From Limonium bicolor (Eukaryota; Streptophyta; Magnoliopsida; Caryophyllales; Plumbaginaceae), in the NCBI GenBank assembly GCA_023374045.1, contig CM041776.1, forward strand, positions 140,867,296 to 140,931,295: a stretch of DNA of 64,000 nt, read 5' to 3'. Each line of letters opens with the position of its first letter. Within the stretch, counting starts at the first letter, position 1. The notes under the pieces are model-generated. The model worked only from the letters and a program-made list of their open reading frames with translations, had not been told where the DNA came from and searched no databases. This document shows, in pieces, positions 20,866 through 33,976 of this stretch. A program made the position numbers and the translations under genes.

Positions 20866-21430
20866 TACTACAAGAAAACACCAGTATCACAGACGGAATA
20901 TTCCGTATGTAAAAGTTAATCTTCCGCATGTAATGACAATCATAGACGGAAAATTTCGTAGGAAAATTTTGTCTGTAATAAACGGGTCGGTAACTATTCC
21001 ATTTGTGAAAACGAATTCCGTCGGTGATATTATTAACTTTTACAGACGGAATATTCCGTCTCTGAAAATAATTATCACCTACGGAAATTCCGTCTCTGAA
21101 AATAATTATCACCTACGGAAATTTCCGTCTCTGAAAATAATTATCACCTACGGAAATTTCCGTCTCAGATAATAATATCACCTACAGAATATTCCGCCTC
21201 AGATAATGGTTATCACCTACGGAAAATCTACGTCTTAGAAAATTGTATCACCTATGGAAAGTTCCGTGTCAGATAATGGTTATCACCTACGAAATTTTTA
21301 TGTTTCAGATATTATTACCTACGAAATGTCTCACCTCAGAATTACATATCACCTACAGAAAATTCTGTCTCAAATAATCTTATTACCTACGAAATCTTCA
21401 TCTCATAAGTTATATCACCTACGAAATGTG
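20866..21430. repeat. CACTA-2 left subterminal tandem repeats
   Basis: A run of roughly a dozen 33-37 bp units (TTATCACCTACGGAAATTTC-type, then CGTCTCNGAAAATAA-type). The copies between 21040 and 21160 are almost identical; further inward (21200-21430) they lose the palindrome and diverge. The core ACGGAAATTTCCGT is self-complementary. Probable transposase binding sites. Confidence 0.9.
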
Positions 21431-23040
21431 TACCTAATAATTTTCACAAACAAGACACATATAAGCTACATAATAACAACTATTACATTGCGGAAACACC
21501 TGGGCAGTTTACATTCATAGCTAAAGCAGTTTTTATCTATAGTCAATATTCCTCAAAATACTCTTCATAACTAGCTAGAAAAGATGTTTCTCATAAGAAT
21601 TTGAATACTACAACGCTCAAATCCTACCAAAAAGTTCACAGTATTCAAGTTTACTGATGACTGACAATCATTTTCACAATTGCATCATATTGAAAACACA
21701 TATTCTTCACTTGACAGCTTCATGTCCCTTGAATTCAGCTACTTCAAATCTGCAAAAAGAAAAAAAAAACACAACTACTTCAATATGAAGAACTTCTCTT
21801 TCGTGTACAGCTACTAGCTCATGGACAACAACCAAGCGATGATCATCAATAATGATAAGTCACATGTCAGATAGAGAATCACAATAAATGGGAGAGCATC
21901 AAATTTGAGAACAGTGCTGCTACTGCTAGTTACTAGTTTCTCAGTAGGAATAGTATTTAGAAAGAAAGAAATTTAATCCCAATATAGAAATGTAATAATT
22001 CTATTTGTATCAGAGATGAATGAGAATAATATATGCACCTTCGATCATGTCATCAACCAACTTTTCACCACATGGCTATGGAAATAGTCTGCTCACAGAT
22101 TTTTGTTTGTTTTACAAATGGTCATGCTTAAGAACTTTAAATTGAAAGAAGATGTGTAAACTTGGAGGTACAAACCTAGGACAGATATGGCCAGAGCCAG
22201 ACAAAAATTACTATTAAGTACAGGGCTTGATGACACACCAAGCTCTGCTCTGTTTATGTTTTCAGCTAGTTAATTAGCAACAAATTAGTTTGGGTAATAA
22301 TGGATCTCCACAGACACAGCACCACAGTATATTTAAATGAGTGTACCTTTCTTAGCCACATTCAGACATCATGCACGAGCCAACTATTAATAATTACTAT
22401 CATCTTTTAACCCAGTCTATATATGCCATGGTGCATTTCCTTAATATACTACACATATACCCTTCTACATCAGCAAGCACCCACACTGAGTTTATGTTCC
22501 AGGCAAGGAGATATTTTAAATTCATCCAGTCCAATCCAACCCAACCAACATACTCTGATATAAATGTGTGGTGGTCCTAACACATTAATTTTTAATTTTA
22601 ACAAACCTTTCTCACTGTAATCAAACAATCATTCATTCATTCAAAGCTACAACCAACAATCTGTTGACGCAGGCTGGCAAAAAGGAGAAGAATGAAAGGT
22701 AGACCTTATGCGTAGAAAAATATATGTACTGTGAATTCAGATCGTTGGCCTAGTCCTTGCCTTGTCGTACTACCCTTTCATTTTTTGTAAGCGGTACCAC
22801 TCTAGCTACTACTACTATCTATTCTGATAAAAATAAAAAAACCAACAGGACAACAGATATTCCTTCTTAATCAATCTGTCTCTTAATTAATCACTTTCAA
22901 AAGAGATTGTTAAAAGTAAATCAACCTCATGCATGCAGAGTCACAACACACTATACTACTAGTATTATATTCAAAGTATAAGATCCATACCTCAATACGA
23001 AACATCATCAGAATCTATCTCCTCATCTTTGTCATGCGAG
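21431..23040 (-). other. CACTA-2 3' noncoding region
   Basis: AT-rich, no recognised domain. It lies between the subterminal repeats and the stop codon of the second gene on the minus strand, so it is most likely 3' UTR and spacer of that gene. Confidence 0.5.
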
Positions 23041-26000
23041 TTACCATTTGGAGCCTTTAAAAGATCCACCACCAGATCCATTTGCATTGGTTGAAGTGCC
23101 ACGTCTGAATTGACCGAACATTTCAGCGAATTGTAGCAAGCAATCCTTAATCTCGTCTTGAGTTTCAACAAAACCTTTCATTTCTTTCTTCATAGTCGAC
23201 ATCTCTTCACGTAATTGGTCGAAATCAGATGGATTACTCAAACATTTTGTTGCTGGTCCACAAGCAGAGGAAGATGTTTCACAAGGGGAGCTTGATGAAA
23301 GTTTAACAAACAATTTTTTTATATAACTAGATGAAAGTTTAATGAACAATTTTTATTTATACAAACGTGAGTATCAAAATAATACCATACGATATCCATG
23401 AACTGCAAATGGGATTGATCCACCAGTATGCTTTGTAATTCCTTCATCCTTCTCTGTGAGCCGGTTTTGCTTTTTTTTCGGATTTCATTTTCCATGCTGA
23501 AGTATTCCAGTAAGTGTCAGCAAGTCTATTCCATAGATCGACTCTAAGCCAACTTTCATTGTAGTCTTTACATTCTTCAATATCACTGACACCAAAATGC
23601 TCCTTCGCTTTCTTTCTTTCCTCATCCATCATTCCTTTAAATAGATTCTGACATGATAGTTCCCAAACCTTTCTAACATTGACATGGTCATCAGGGGCCC
23701 ATGTAAATTTTTCCTGTTATTAATAGAAAAAACATTAGCAATATTTATAACAAATACTAGCATGCATACTCTATATCTTTCCACCAACCTGAAACTTTGA
23801 CCATATTTCTTCTTGTACATCTTTTGGAACTTTACCCCAAGTTGGCCATGCGTCAGTCAGATGTACTTGAATTCCCTTTGTGATTGCCCTCACAACCTTT
23901 GGATCAGAAAAACAACTAGTACAATGGAAGATGAAATTATTATCTTAACCAAATGTAGAAAGAATATGTACTACAAAAAATAGAATAAAAAGGTACTTTT
24001 GGTGTAGTGTAGAAATGAATTTCCTTTGCTCTGGATCTGCCGGGGTAGGTATCACTTTGTTTGGCCCCCTTCCACGCCTTTTCTTTTCAGCATTAGTTTC
24101 TTGATGAGTAGATGTCTCACAAACATCAGCAGATACATTAAGTGAAATACCCCTAGCATTTAAATAATTAAATATAAGTAAATAAATATTATTTGGGGGT
24201 TTATTAAACCCTAAGAAAGCATATAAACACTTGGGCGTTAAAAACACACCTAAACTCCTTAAGGTTAAAAATGTGCGTTAAAGCCCGACCTTAAGGTAAA
24301 CAAGTTATATAAGCTCTAAAACTCATATGAAGTTAACCAAGGATCATTTTATCACCTTTAAAACACAAGTCCTCAGTTGGAACTGAGTAAAAATACAATA
24401 TGCCCGGGAGTTCCCTTAAGGGCCCCTTAAGGCCTGAAAGTCCCGGAAATACCTTATAAAATAAAGTAAAGCATTACACGTCATCCTAAATGCACAATAA
24501 CACTTTAATGAACATGTAAGATGAAGTTCTCAAGATAAATTATCAGTTAAAGACAAAGCGCTCGGAGGTTCCCGATGAGGGCCCCATAAACCCTCGGGAG
24601 TGCCCAGGAGAGGTACCGAAGTGGCACAAACTCCAATATAAATTATTCTAAGAGTTCCTATCATCTATATTCAACATTATAAAGAGAGTACACGAGCTAC
24701 TTCCCCGAAAATAAACAAAGTACTCAGACGAATTTCTTAACGCTCCTTTTTGCCCGGTTAGCCCGGGAGTTGTGTTCTGAGTTGATATAACCCCATATAA
24801 CTCAATGTAACACTTTAACATATTATTATTGACTATAAAAAATGTCAATAAACACTTGGAACTGATAGTGACTAATTATTTCTTAGAAAATCCTTAAAGC
24901 ACAAAAACGCACCTTCGGGTGTCACAAAAATGCGTTTTACGTAATTGCCTTGAAGTTTTTGAGGAGCCACGAGTTGATAATCTTAAAAGGGGATAAATTT
25001 ACCATCTAAATCAATTAATTCCATTACTAAACTCATAGTACAAATGGGGGCGATTTTTGGGACAAAAAGGTACCTAAAATCAGCATTTTTACCTTAAATG
25101 TTTCATCTTTTACCATCATATAAATGTACCAAATAAATGCTGGAACCTATTACACATATTAGTATGGTCTTAGTACAATATAATGTGTCAGGAATTAAAT
25201 GAAAAATCAATTCCATTTAACCCCTATAGCAGGCGCCATTTAGTGTCACATTTGGCTAGATTTTTACAAAAATATTGTCTTATGCTAATGTGACTCACCT
25301 AGCATATATTATATGATGATGTAACAATTAAATTCAGTCAATTGGGAGCTCATCCACCGTATGCCTACAAGGGAAATGCAAGAGGAGATTAGTATATGTA
25401 AAAGCAAGGAATAAAATACATGAAAAGTAAACATAGACTTATATAATGTAAAGTTGCAAGAATAAAACAAAAACACCCATGTTACTTCCTATATGCTGCC
25501 GATTTCTATACAGAAAAGAGGGAGTTTGATTGCTACATTCCAGTCAATTATAACAGCCACCTACCTATGTATATTTATATTGCCTAATACAACAAGAATT
25601 CATTGTCCTACATGACATATGGTGGCCGATTTTCATGCTGGAAAGGAAGACTATGATTTCCTCATTATCTAGTCAATAAAACACAAACCTAACAAGCATG
25701 ATCCCTTGTCTCCAATCAAGCAAAAATCAATTGACATCTACAACCTATATTACCGTAAAACATAAGGAGAACCAAGAGATTAATCAACATTTAAATTGTA
25801 AAAGTATTACACCTACCTAACTTGTATTGTCTTCTAGTTTTAAGTGGCAAACAAAGCCCCATTATTCCTTAGCCACCAGCCGTAAGTCTATCTCAAATAA
25901 GAGACTTTTCTAGCCAATTATGAAAGCAAATAATCAAAGAAACAAATCATAGAATAATGCTATGTTACATGACAATAATTTCCAATTCAATTCCTTTCAT

Positions 26001-29000
26001 TCCTTTCTTCTAATAACTCACATAGGCTTCATTCATCCTTTGCCAACTCCTTGGCCGAATGGTAAGCTTCTCTTCTTCTCTCTTTTCTTCTTCAATTGCT
26101 AAGTTCTTCCTTAGAGCTTCAAAGCTCCATTAATGGTGAATTAAGTTCTAACACCATTTTATGTAAATTCCTAGTTAAATCTCCTAAGTCTTGAAGCAAG
26201 AAATCTTCCTAGCAACTCTTACAATTATCGCCAAGCTTTAGTACTCCAAGAAGGTTCCTAGATTCAACAACAACACAAGGAACAACAAGATCAAGTTAAG
26301 GTATATTTTCATGTTAAAAATCCTAAGTAAATTCCTTACGGTAATTTCGAAAGTTAAGAACTTCTAAATCTATATTCTCTTCATTATTTCATGAAGGAAA
26401 CTTGGATCTACAATCTTCACAAGGTTTATCAAAAATACCTTGATAAATTCCTAAGGTAAACTCTTGTAAAACTACTCCAAGTCTTGTTTATAAATCCTTG
26501 TTAAAAGTCTAACAAATGGATCTCCTAAATTTATATAAGGAGGCTGAAAGTTCTTCATCAAGATATCATTTGGAGAGCTTGGAATTCAAGGAGAAATCAA
26601 GTACAAGAATTGTCTTGATTTAAGGAGTAAGTTTATATAATTAAGGTTTATTAAGTTTAAGCTTGATTTAAGCTTCAAACTTTGGTATAAAAATTATGTA
26701 TGACCTTTAGACAAATTAAGGCCGAAAATCATAGGTTAAAATATCAAGAAAATAATTTATAACATATAAGGTAAGATTATTACCTTAAGGTATAAATTTG
26801 TGTCACAAAAGTTAATTAGGGAACATATAAATTCAAACCGAAATACCTAAGGGTCAAATGTTCTATTTTGAGATTATAATCATTCTAAGTCATTAACATA
26901 ATTTTTAGAAGTGTTATATGGCTTATATACATTTATATGTACATATTATAAAGTTTAAATCAAGTTTTGAAACTATATGGTAAGGATTTATTAAAGCCGA
27001 GAGCTTAATGTATTATTTGGTGATTTTTGAGATATATATAAGTGTATTAGCTTATATTATAAATTTTGGGATTATTAAAAATAGTTACAAGTATTTAAAT
27101 GGCTAGTTAAATAAGTTATGTGGCAAAAATATAAATTTTGAGAAGTTTGGTGTACAAAATATGAAAACCGAGAACATAAGGAGTTGTTTGGTATATTTAT
27201 ATTATAATATAAGGTAGGAATTAATATTATGAATTTTGGTAAATTTAAATAAGTGGTTAGGTGTTAAAATAACATTTTATAAAGTTTTGGGGCTATTTTG
27301 TAATTATTGAGAAGTTTGGGAGTATAGCCGAATTACAAGTGAATTTATGGGTATATTAAAGTATTAATTGTGAAATTAAGTCTTGGTCAAAGTGTTGACC
27401 AAAAACTTTAGGTTAAAATGATTTATGACATAAAATATTAAGTTTATAAAAGTTTAAAGGTGAATATGTAATATATGAAAGTATATATGAAAACTAGAAG
27501 TTAATATGGGGCGGAAATATAATTAAAGAAAGATATTGGTTGTTTCGGTTATTTAAAAGAATTTAATATTAAAACTATGATTTATAAGTTAGTATGTAAC
27601 TTATATAAAAAGTTTTAGGGTTAAATTGTAAATAAAGGAAAAATATATATTAAAACTGATTGATTTGGGGCGAAAGTGTGATTTACGAAAATAAATGGGT
27701 CACTTGGTCATTTTAAGAAATTAAATATTAAAAGTATAGTTTATAAGTTAATATGTAACTTATATAAAGTTTTGGGATTAAAATGAAAATATAGGAAAAA
27801 CATATGTTAAGACCGAAAATAATTGAGGTCATTTGGTAATTTATAAAAAGTAATGTGTTTGCTTTACAATTACCGAAAGCTAATATGGATAATTAGTAAA
27901 TTATAAAAGTTACATGGTTATTTAGTAATTTATAAAAGTGGAGCATTTGAATTGTAATTACCGAAAAGATATATGTGGTTAATTGGAAAAATTACAAAAG
28001 TTAATGTGCTCATTATGTAGCTACCGAATTTATAAGGTTGGTTTTGTAATTTAATAAAGAAAGGAATTAATATAATGTATTATGGTATATTATGAGGTAT
28101 AATATAAGGTTTATTAATTAAAGGTGATTGTAATAAAAATAACCAAGAAAATATAATATAGAATTTATGAAATAATTGTGGTTATAATAAAGATAACCAA
28201 ATTATATTGATATATGGAGTAAGAGAAATAAATATGGATATATAAATGATGAAATAAAGATATATCTTAAATTGGAGTTCATTATCACATGTGGAGATCA
28301 CATAAAATAATAAACTAATGAACAATTTAGATTCACTGTTAAATAACATGGGGAAATAAAGAACATACAGAGCTGTTATACAACGAGTATAAATGCTACA
28401 GTAACAGTACTGTAATATTTTAGTGAATAGTTATATTAATATTTCCCAGTATTGCTTGTAAATATAACAGCGTACGGGGAAGGACTGATTAAGCGTGAAT
28501 TGTCAAGCTAGCTGTTATCACGGTGAACGGTATGTTAATTGTGTGGTCTGAATGTCCTAAGGATTATCCTAAGGTCCAGACATTATGTGTTTAATTGTTA
28601 AGAGCGATATCTGTGATTTTATGTATATGATATTGTGTACTGTATTGCTCAAACTGTTGCGTTGTATTTTATATGCGAACGTCTTATGACTGGAAGTTTA
28701 TACATCTAAACTGGGAAAAAGACCAACTGACCTTTAGGTATTAATGAACCTAACAAAGGTCAACTGTTAAGGTCTTAATTCAAATATTGGTTATTGTACC
28801 ACTGACAAAAAGGGCTAACTTATAAAGAGAGGAATCCAGACTGTTTCGACTCTCTGGTTGCGCATTGTGATCACTACGAGAGACTTCAATGGGGAGTCAC
28901 TCAAAGGAAATCCATCAGCCACATTCGGGGATGGCGGAAGGCACTGCCGTTGGTGCACAGGTTCGATTGGAACCCAGGGGACTAATGTCCATTAACAAGT

Positions 29001-30104
29001 TATTAAGGATTGTCTTGACATGACGCCTGAGGTGGAATTTAATTGGAAAAGGTTAAGTCATTGGTTTAAAAGATAAGGGCCAGGTGGCCACTAACAAGTA
29101 CAGTTTAATACGCGTATCTTGTTTGGATTGTTAATATGTGATTATTGGTTATTGCTATTGAGGTGAAATTGTTGGTTATTACTAGGGATTATTGATGTGT
29201 GGTTATTGGTGATGTGTACTATTGTACACTGATGTTTGCAGGAGAACTGTTATCTGATTGTTCAATGTTTACGGTTATTACTGTTATTATTGTAAACCGG
29301 TATTTCATGTAAAGAACCTAATATCAAGATGGCTAAAACGACCTAAGGAATATGATGTTTTAAGACTACATTTAGCATACCAGCATTTCGATTGGTGAGC
29401 CCTTCAATGGGCCAAACATTCCAGGTTTTTGAAGAAGACTCAAGCCGGAGTGCGGGACACGGGGGTAGCAGTTGTGTTTTCAATAAACACCTTTGGTTTC
29501 ATTTTGTAATGTATTAAGGAGATTGTTGCATTTTATTAGTTGCTCATTTAGTTGGATTTGGTTTGTAATAATTAGAGTGCTCAGTATCTGTTCATCACGG
29601 CGTGGGGAGTTGTATTGTTGGAAGAGTAAGGATGCCTTGCTACTCACAAGGGTGAGTAACGGCGTGTAACACCAAGGTAGATAGCGTTATTTTCTGCTGT
29701 GAATTGTTATTTATTATGCTACGACATGCGACGATATTACAGGTTTAGGATTAGGGGTGTTACATTAAGAGACAAGTTTCTTGATGGAGCATTAATGGTG
29801 GATGTCTCCCTCATCAGATCATGGTTACCATCTGATTCAGATTCGATGGCTTGGTGTCAGGTGTATGATTCTCATTCAATGTGTGAGGCAAGTTTGGTGT
29901 TGAATGAGAAAGTTGTGATGTGGCTTTAAAGAATGCATTCCATGCAGCTTTTGATGGACCTTGACGAGGTGTTTCACCTTCAATGTTGGTTGCTGATTTT
30001 GATTTATTCAGGTGTGCAGTTGGCATGACCTTTTTTGCTGGAGCTTGAAGAGATTCATCGCCTCTAATGGTTGCTTTAGACTTATTTGCTCGTGTTTTTG
30101 CCAT
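23041..30104 (-). pseudogene. Second gene of CACTA-2 (Transposase_24-like), split by a solo LTR
   Basis: Minus-strand exons lie on both sides of the 24143-29764 solo LTR. The upstream part starts at an ATG at 30102-30104 (MAKTRANKSKATIRG) and is Lys/Ser-rich. The reading crosses the LTR target site and continues at 24137 with SADVCETSTHQETN, then KKRRGRGPNKVIPTP. Downstream exons encode the Transposase_24 pattern: GIQVHLTDAWPTWGKVPKDV (about 23880-23820), FTWAPDDHVNVRKVWEL (about 23710-23660), then AKEHFGVSDIEECKDYNESW (about 23600-23540). The C-terminal exon 23041-23349 has a heptad-like region (REEMSTMKKEMKGFVETQDE) and a Gly/Ser tail. Known role of the family: En/Spm accessory protein. The insertion, plus a frame change near 29850, makes it nonfunctional unless the LTR is spliced out. 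Confidence 0.85.
24143..29764 (+). mobile_element. Solo LTR of 5.6 kb, TSD ttaag, inside the CACTA-2 gene
   Basis: Flanked by ttaag at 24138-24142 and 29765-29769. It starts TGAAATACCCC and ends AGGGGTGTTACA, the LARD-type terminus, but most of the interior is diverged from LARD-1. Near the start are GC-rich short hairpins in AT-rich DNA (24400-24440, 24560-24610); near the end GCCC..GGGC at 29399-29412 sits at the twin-hairpin position. No PBS, polypurine tract, internal domain or second LTR is visible, so it is a solo LTR. The interior has no recognised gene. Confidence 0.88.
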
Positions 30105-30227
30105 GATTCCTGCAAAGTAAAGGAACTGAAGTAAACACATTGACAAACAAATTACGCATAAAACAACCAAAAAACATAACATACATAAAATCATTCAATA
30201 TTAACATACTCAAGGATATAGTTGGTT

Positions 30228-33200
30228 CTATATATCATCTTCATTTTCATCCTCCTCCTCACTTCCTTTTAAGTGTTCATCACCACCTTCACTGCCTTCT
30301 TCTTCACTCAAATGTTCTCCACTTTCATCATCACCTTCAAATGAATCTTCATCAGATTGAGCTTCATTGTCATCCTCTAGTGTTATCTGATTATCTTCTC
30401 TTATTTGTTCCTCGTTAGTTACCACTTCTAATTCACCATGATCAACTAATGTCAAATCATCAAGGTCATCACTGATTTCATTACTTGTTCGATTAGTGAA
30501 TCTAGCTTCTTGGGAAACTCCATCGCTGAAATCTAACTCCTCTTCTGTTCTCATCGTTGCAAGATTATACCTACTTCTAGCTTTTGTCTTGAACACAGCC
30601 CACCAGTTTTGACGATTTTTGTTTGTAGAAGAATATGGGTTGTAGTATACTTGCTGACATTGGTGGGCTAGCACAAAAGGCTCATTACTCCCAAGCACTG
30701 ACTTATAATTAACTTCAACTAGACCAAGTTGAGGATCAACTCGAATCCCTCTTGTTGTGTTAAACCAACGACATTTGAAAAGTACAACTTTATTTCCTAC
30801 TCCAAAGTACTCAAGCTCAATAATATCTTCTATCACACCATAAAAGTCATGAGCATAGTCGTTATAATAATCGCCTATCACACAAACACCACAATTCATT
30901 GTTGATCGGGAGCTTCCATACTCCTTTGTATGAAATTTGAAACCATTCACGAAATAGCCTTTGTAACAAATAGCCAAGCGAGAAGGTCCATGTGCAAGTT
31001 GAGCAATTTGATGATCAACTTCACTTGAATGATCAGAAACCTAATACGATGTAGAAGTTGTATAAATAGTTTTCTAGGTTGGAAAGTTCAAAAACAAGAA
31101 TACTAGCATTAGAGTCTTACGTATTCCTTCAGCCATCGTGGAAAAGTAGTATCTCTTACTTTCTCCAACTCTCTATCACTGATATGCGGTGTCATCTGTT
31201 TTACCATGGAATCAAACATCCTACACCATTGATGTATTGTACGAGTCAGAATCTAGTTCAAAAATACTAGATTTTATGTAGTTCCCGTGAGATTGTATGC
31301 TTACTCAATATAAGGCGTCATTTCGTCACAATTCTTGAGGACCTACATTTCAGCAGCCAGATACTCCACATTGCTCAGGTATCTGGAATTAGTTGTTTTT
31401 GGTCCAATTGGCCGTCCAAAATGCTTGAAAATGGAAAGATGTCTTGTGTCATCCATTTCACCTCCATCATCATTTCGTGGAACTTGAGTGAACCTTGTTT
31501 CTACACCTTCTTCAAAGTATAATGCACAAAAGGAGGCAATCTCTTCAACAAAATATGCTTCACAGATCGAGCCTTCAACACATGCTTGGTTTTTAACCTT
31601 TTTTTTCATGTGGTGTAGAAACCTAATCAACAAATTAACTGAAACTAAGTACGTAGTTAACTATGATATCCGATAAGTATATATATCATCGTTTACCTCT
31701 CAAAAGGATACATCCATCAATAATGGACTGGTCCACCCACTTTTGCTTCATATGGTAAATGAAGACATAAGTGCTCCATCAAATCAAAAAATCCCGGTGG
31801 AAATATCTTCTCCAATTTACAAATTGTTTCCACAATATTCTTTTCTAAAAAATCCATATGAGATGTTGTTATTTCAACAGAGCAAATATCTCGAAAGAAA
31901 AGAGAAAGGTTAGTAATCGCATCCCATATTGGTTTGGGAAGTAATTCTCGTAGAGCAATTGGGAGCAACCTTTGCATGAACACGTGGCAATCATGGCTCT
32001 TCATTCCATAAAACTTTCCCTTTGTAAGATTAACACACCTTCCAATGTTTGAGGCAAAGCCATCAGGTAATTTAAGATCCTTTGCCCAGGCACACACTTT
32101 AAGTTGGTCAGATTTCTTCAAAGCATATGAGGCCACAGGCTTGAACAATTTCCCATTGTGTTCAACCAAATGCAGATCAAGACGATGACAATAAACTTCT
32201 ATGTCCAACCTAGCCTTCAGGTTATCCTTTGTCTTTGCCTTAACATCCATCACTGTGTTGAAAACATTGTCAAAAACATTCTTTTCTACATGCATGGAAT
32301 CTAGATTGTGACGGATCAAATTGCTCTCCGAATATGGCAACTCCCAAAAAATACTCTTTTTCACCCAGTTATGAGTTACTCCAAAACCATAAGGTTTTTG
32401 AGGAGGACATTTAATGCCAAATGGGATGTTTGGGATGCTATCTATTTCCTTCAAAACCTCTTCACCAGACAATCTAACTATAGGAGGGTCACGGACAACT
32501 CTTCTTCTGAATTTATCTCTTTGTGTTCTGAAGGAATGATCAGAAGGTAAGAATTTTCGATGACAATCAAAATAGCATGGTTTCCTGCCATGTTGCAAAA
32601 TAAAAGAATCTGATTTTCCCATGCAATATGGACAAGATAACCTCCCATGAGTGCTCCATCCGGATAACATACCATATGCAGGAAAATCACTCACCGTCCA
32701 CATTAGTGCTGCCCTTAGTGAGAAGTACTCATTTTTGTGAGCATCGTAAGTTGAAACGCCAACACTCCAAAGATCTTTCAATTCATCAATCAGCGGCCTC
32801 AAAAATATCAATGTCCTGGGATGGACTATTTGGACCAGGAATGACCATATTGAGAAGCAAATATGGTTGTTTCATGCACATCCATGGAGGCAAGTTATAT
32901 ATGACAATCATTACTGGCCAACAGGAGTAAGGCCTAGATCCTTGCTTAAAAGGACTAAAACCATCTGTACACAATCCCAACCTCACATTCCTTATTTCAG
33001 CAGCAAAAGATTCATGGACATTATTAAAGTGTTTCCATGCTTCTCCATTAGCAGGGTGCAATAGAACTCCAGGAGGAGACTGATTGTGTGCATGCCAAAC
33101 CATATTTTCTGCAATTTGTTTTGATGTGAATAGCCTTTGGAGCATAGGTGTAAGAGGAAAGTAGCGTAGAACTTTGAAAGGAATTTGAGCTGTCCTCCTA

Positions 33201-33976
33201 GCACTTGAAGTCCTGGGCTTATATCTTGGATGACCACACTCTTTACAATGTTGAAGCTCCTCGTTCTCTTTGTAAAACAACATACAATTATTCACACATG
33301 CATGAATTTTAACATAATGTAGCCCAAATGCTCTCATCTTCTTCTTCATGTGATAATAATTCTCTGGGAGTTTATTATCTTCAGGCAGCATACTCTTTAT
33401 GATACCCATAAGACGATTGAAACAAGATTCACTCATATTAAATTCAGATTTGCAATTTAACAATTGGCTGACGGAAGACAATATCGTCATTTTCTTACAA
33501 CCACTCCATAATGGTTCATCAGCATCATTCAGTAATGAGAAAAAGCAGGATGCGATAGAACTTGACTCTGGCTCCACTACCATTCTCTCATTTTCAGGAC
33601 TAGAGTTTGCGGCCAGATTTGTATAGAAAGCATCCCTAACCATACTAGCATATGGATTTTCATTCTCATCATGAAGCGATGAAGGCTCACTAACATCAAG
33701 TGTCGTATGTGATGGCTGACCATGGATTCTCTCATTTGGAACACTTATTGGGTTTCTACAAAATCCGTTGTAGTATAAATGTCGTCGCACCACATCATGA
33801 TCCAAAAATTGTTGTTTTTCACATTTCACGCATGGGCATTTAACTCTATCTCCACTAACAAACCACTTTGATGATATTGTGAAACTTATGTAGTCTTCAA
33901 CTTTCCTCAAGTATTCGGGTGTAACATATCCATCATCATCTACCCGATTGCATGACCAAAATATATTTGAATCCAT
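30228..33976 (-). CDS. CACTA-2 tnp2-type transposase, damaged
   Basis: This is the catalytic CACTA transposase. The N-terminal ORF (32786-33976) begins MDSNIFWSC with a transposase-associated domain (CPCVKCEKQQFL..RRHLYYNGF). The tnp2 domain follows (HACVNNCMLFYKENEELQHC, LGLCTDGFSPF, WPVMIVIYNLPPWMCMK). The next ORF (31717-32811) continues tnp2 and enters DUF4218 (FPAYGMLSGWST, LDSMHVEKNV, KSHDCHVFMQ, FPPGFFDLMEHL). An intron with a GAGAG|GTAAAC donor near 31695 leads to 31343-31633 (GSICEAYFVEEIASF). The final exon 30228-30977 is DUF4216 (FKFHTKEYGSSRSTMNCGV, FKCRWFNTTRGI) with an acidic Asp/Glu tail of roughly 80 residues. Damage: a frame change at a T run near 32800 and an in-frame TAG at about 31340-31342. 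Domain order equals that of CACTA-1, but the two proteins are clearly diverged. Confidence 0.9.

Noticed and set aside
20855..21172. 105-residue plus-strand ORF in the CACTA-2 end
   Set aside because: It is a translation of tandem subterminal repeats with no codon-level signal.
20880..21430. CRISPR-like regular repeats
   Set aside because: Units are contiguous and palindromic without unique spacers, and lie at a CACTA terminus bounded by a target duplication.
29699..29929. Plus-strand ORF crossing the solo LTR right end
   Set aside because: It spans the LTR/transposon junction and is antisense to the CACTA-2 second gene.
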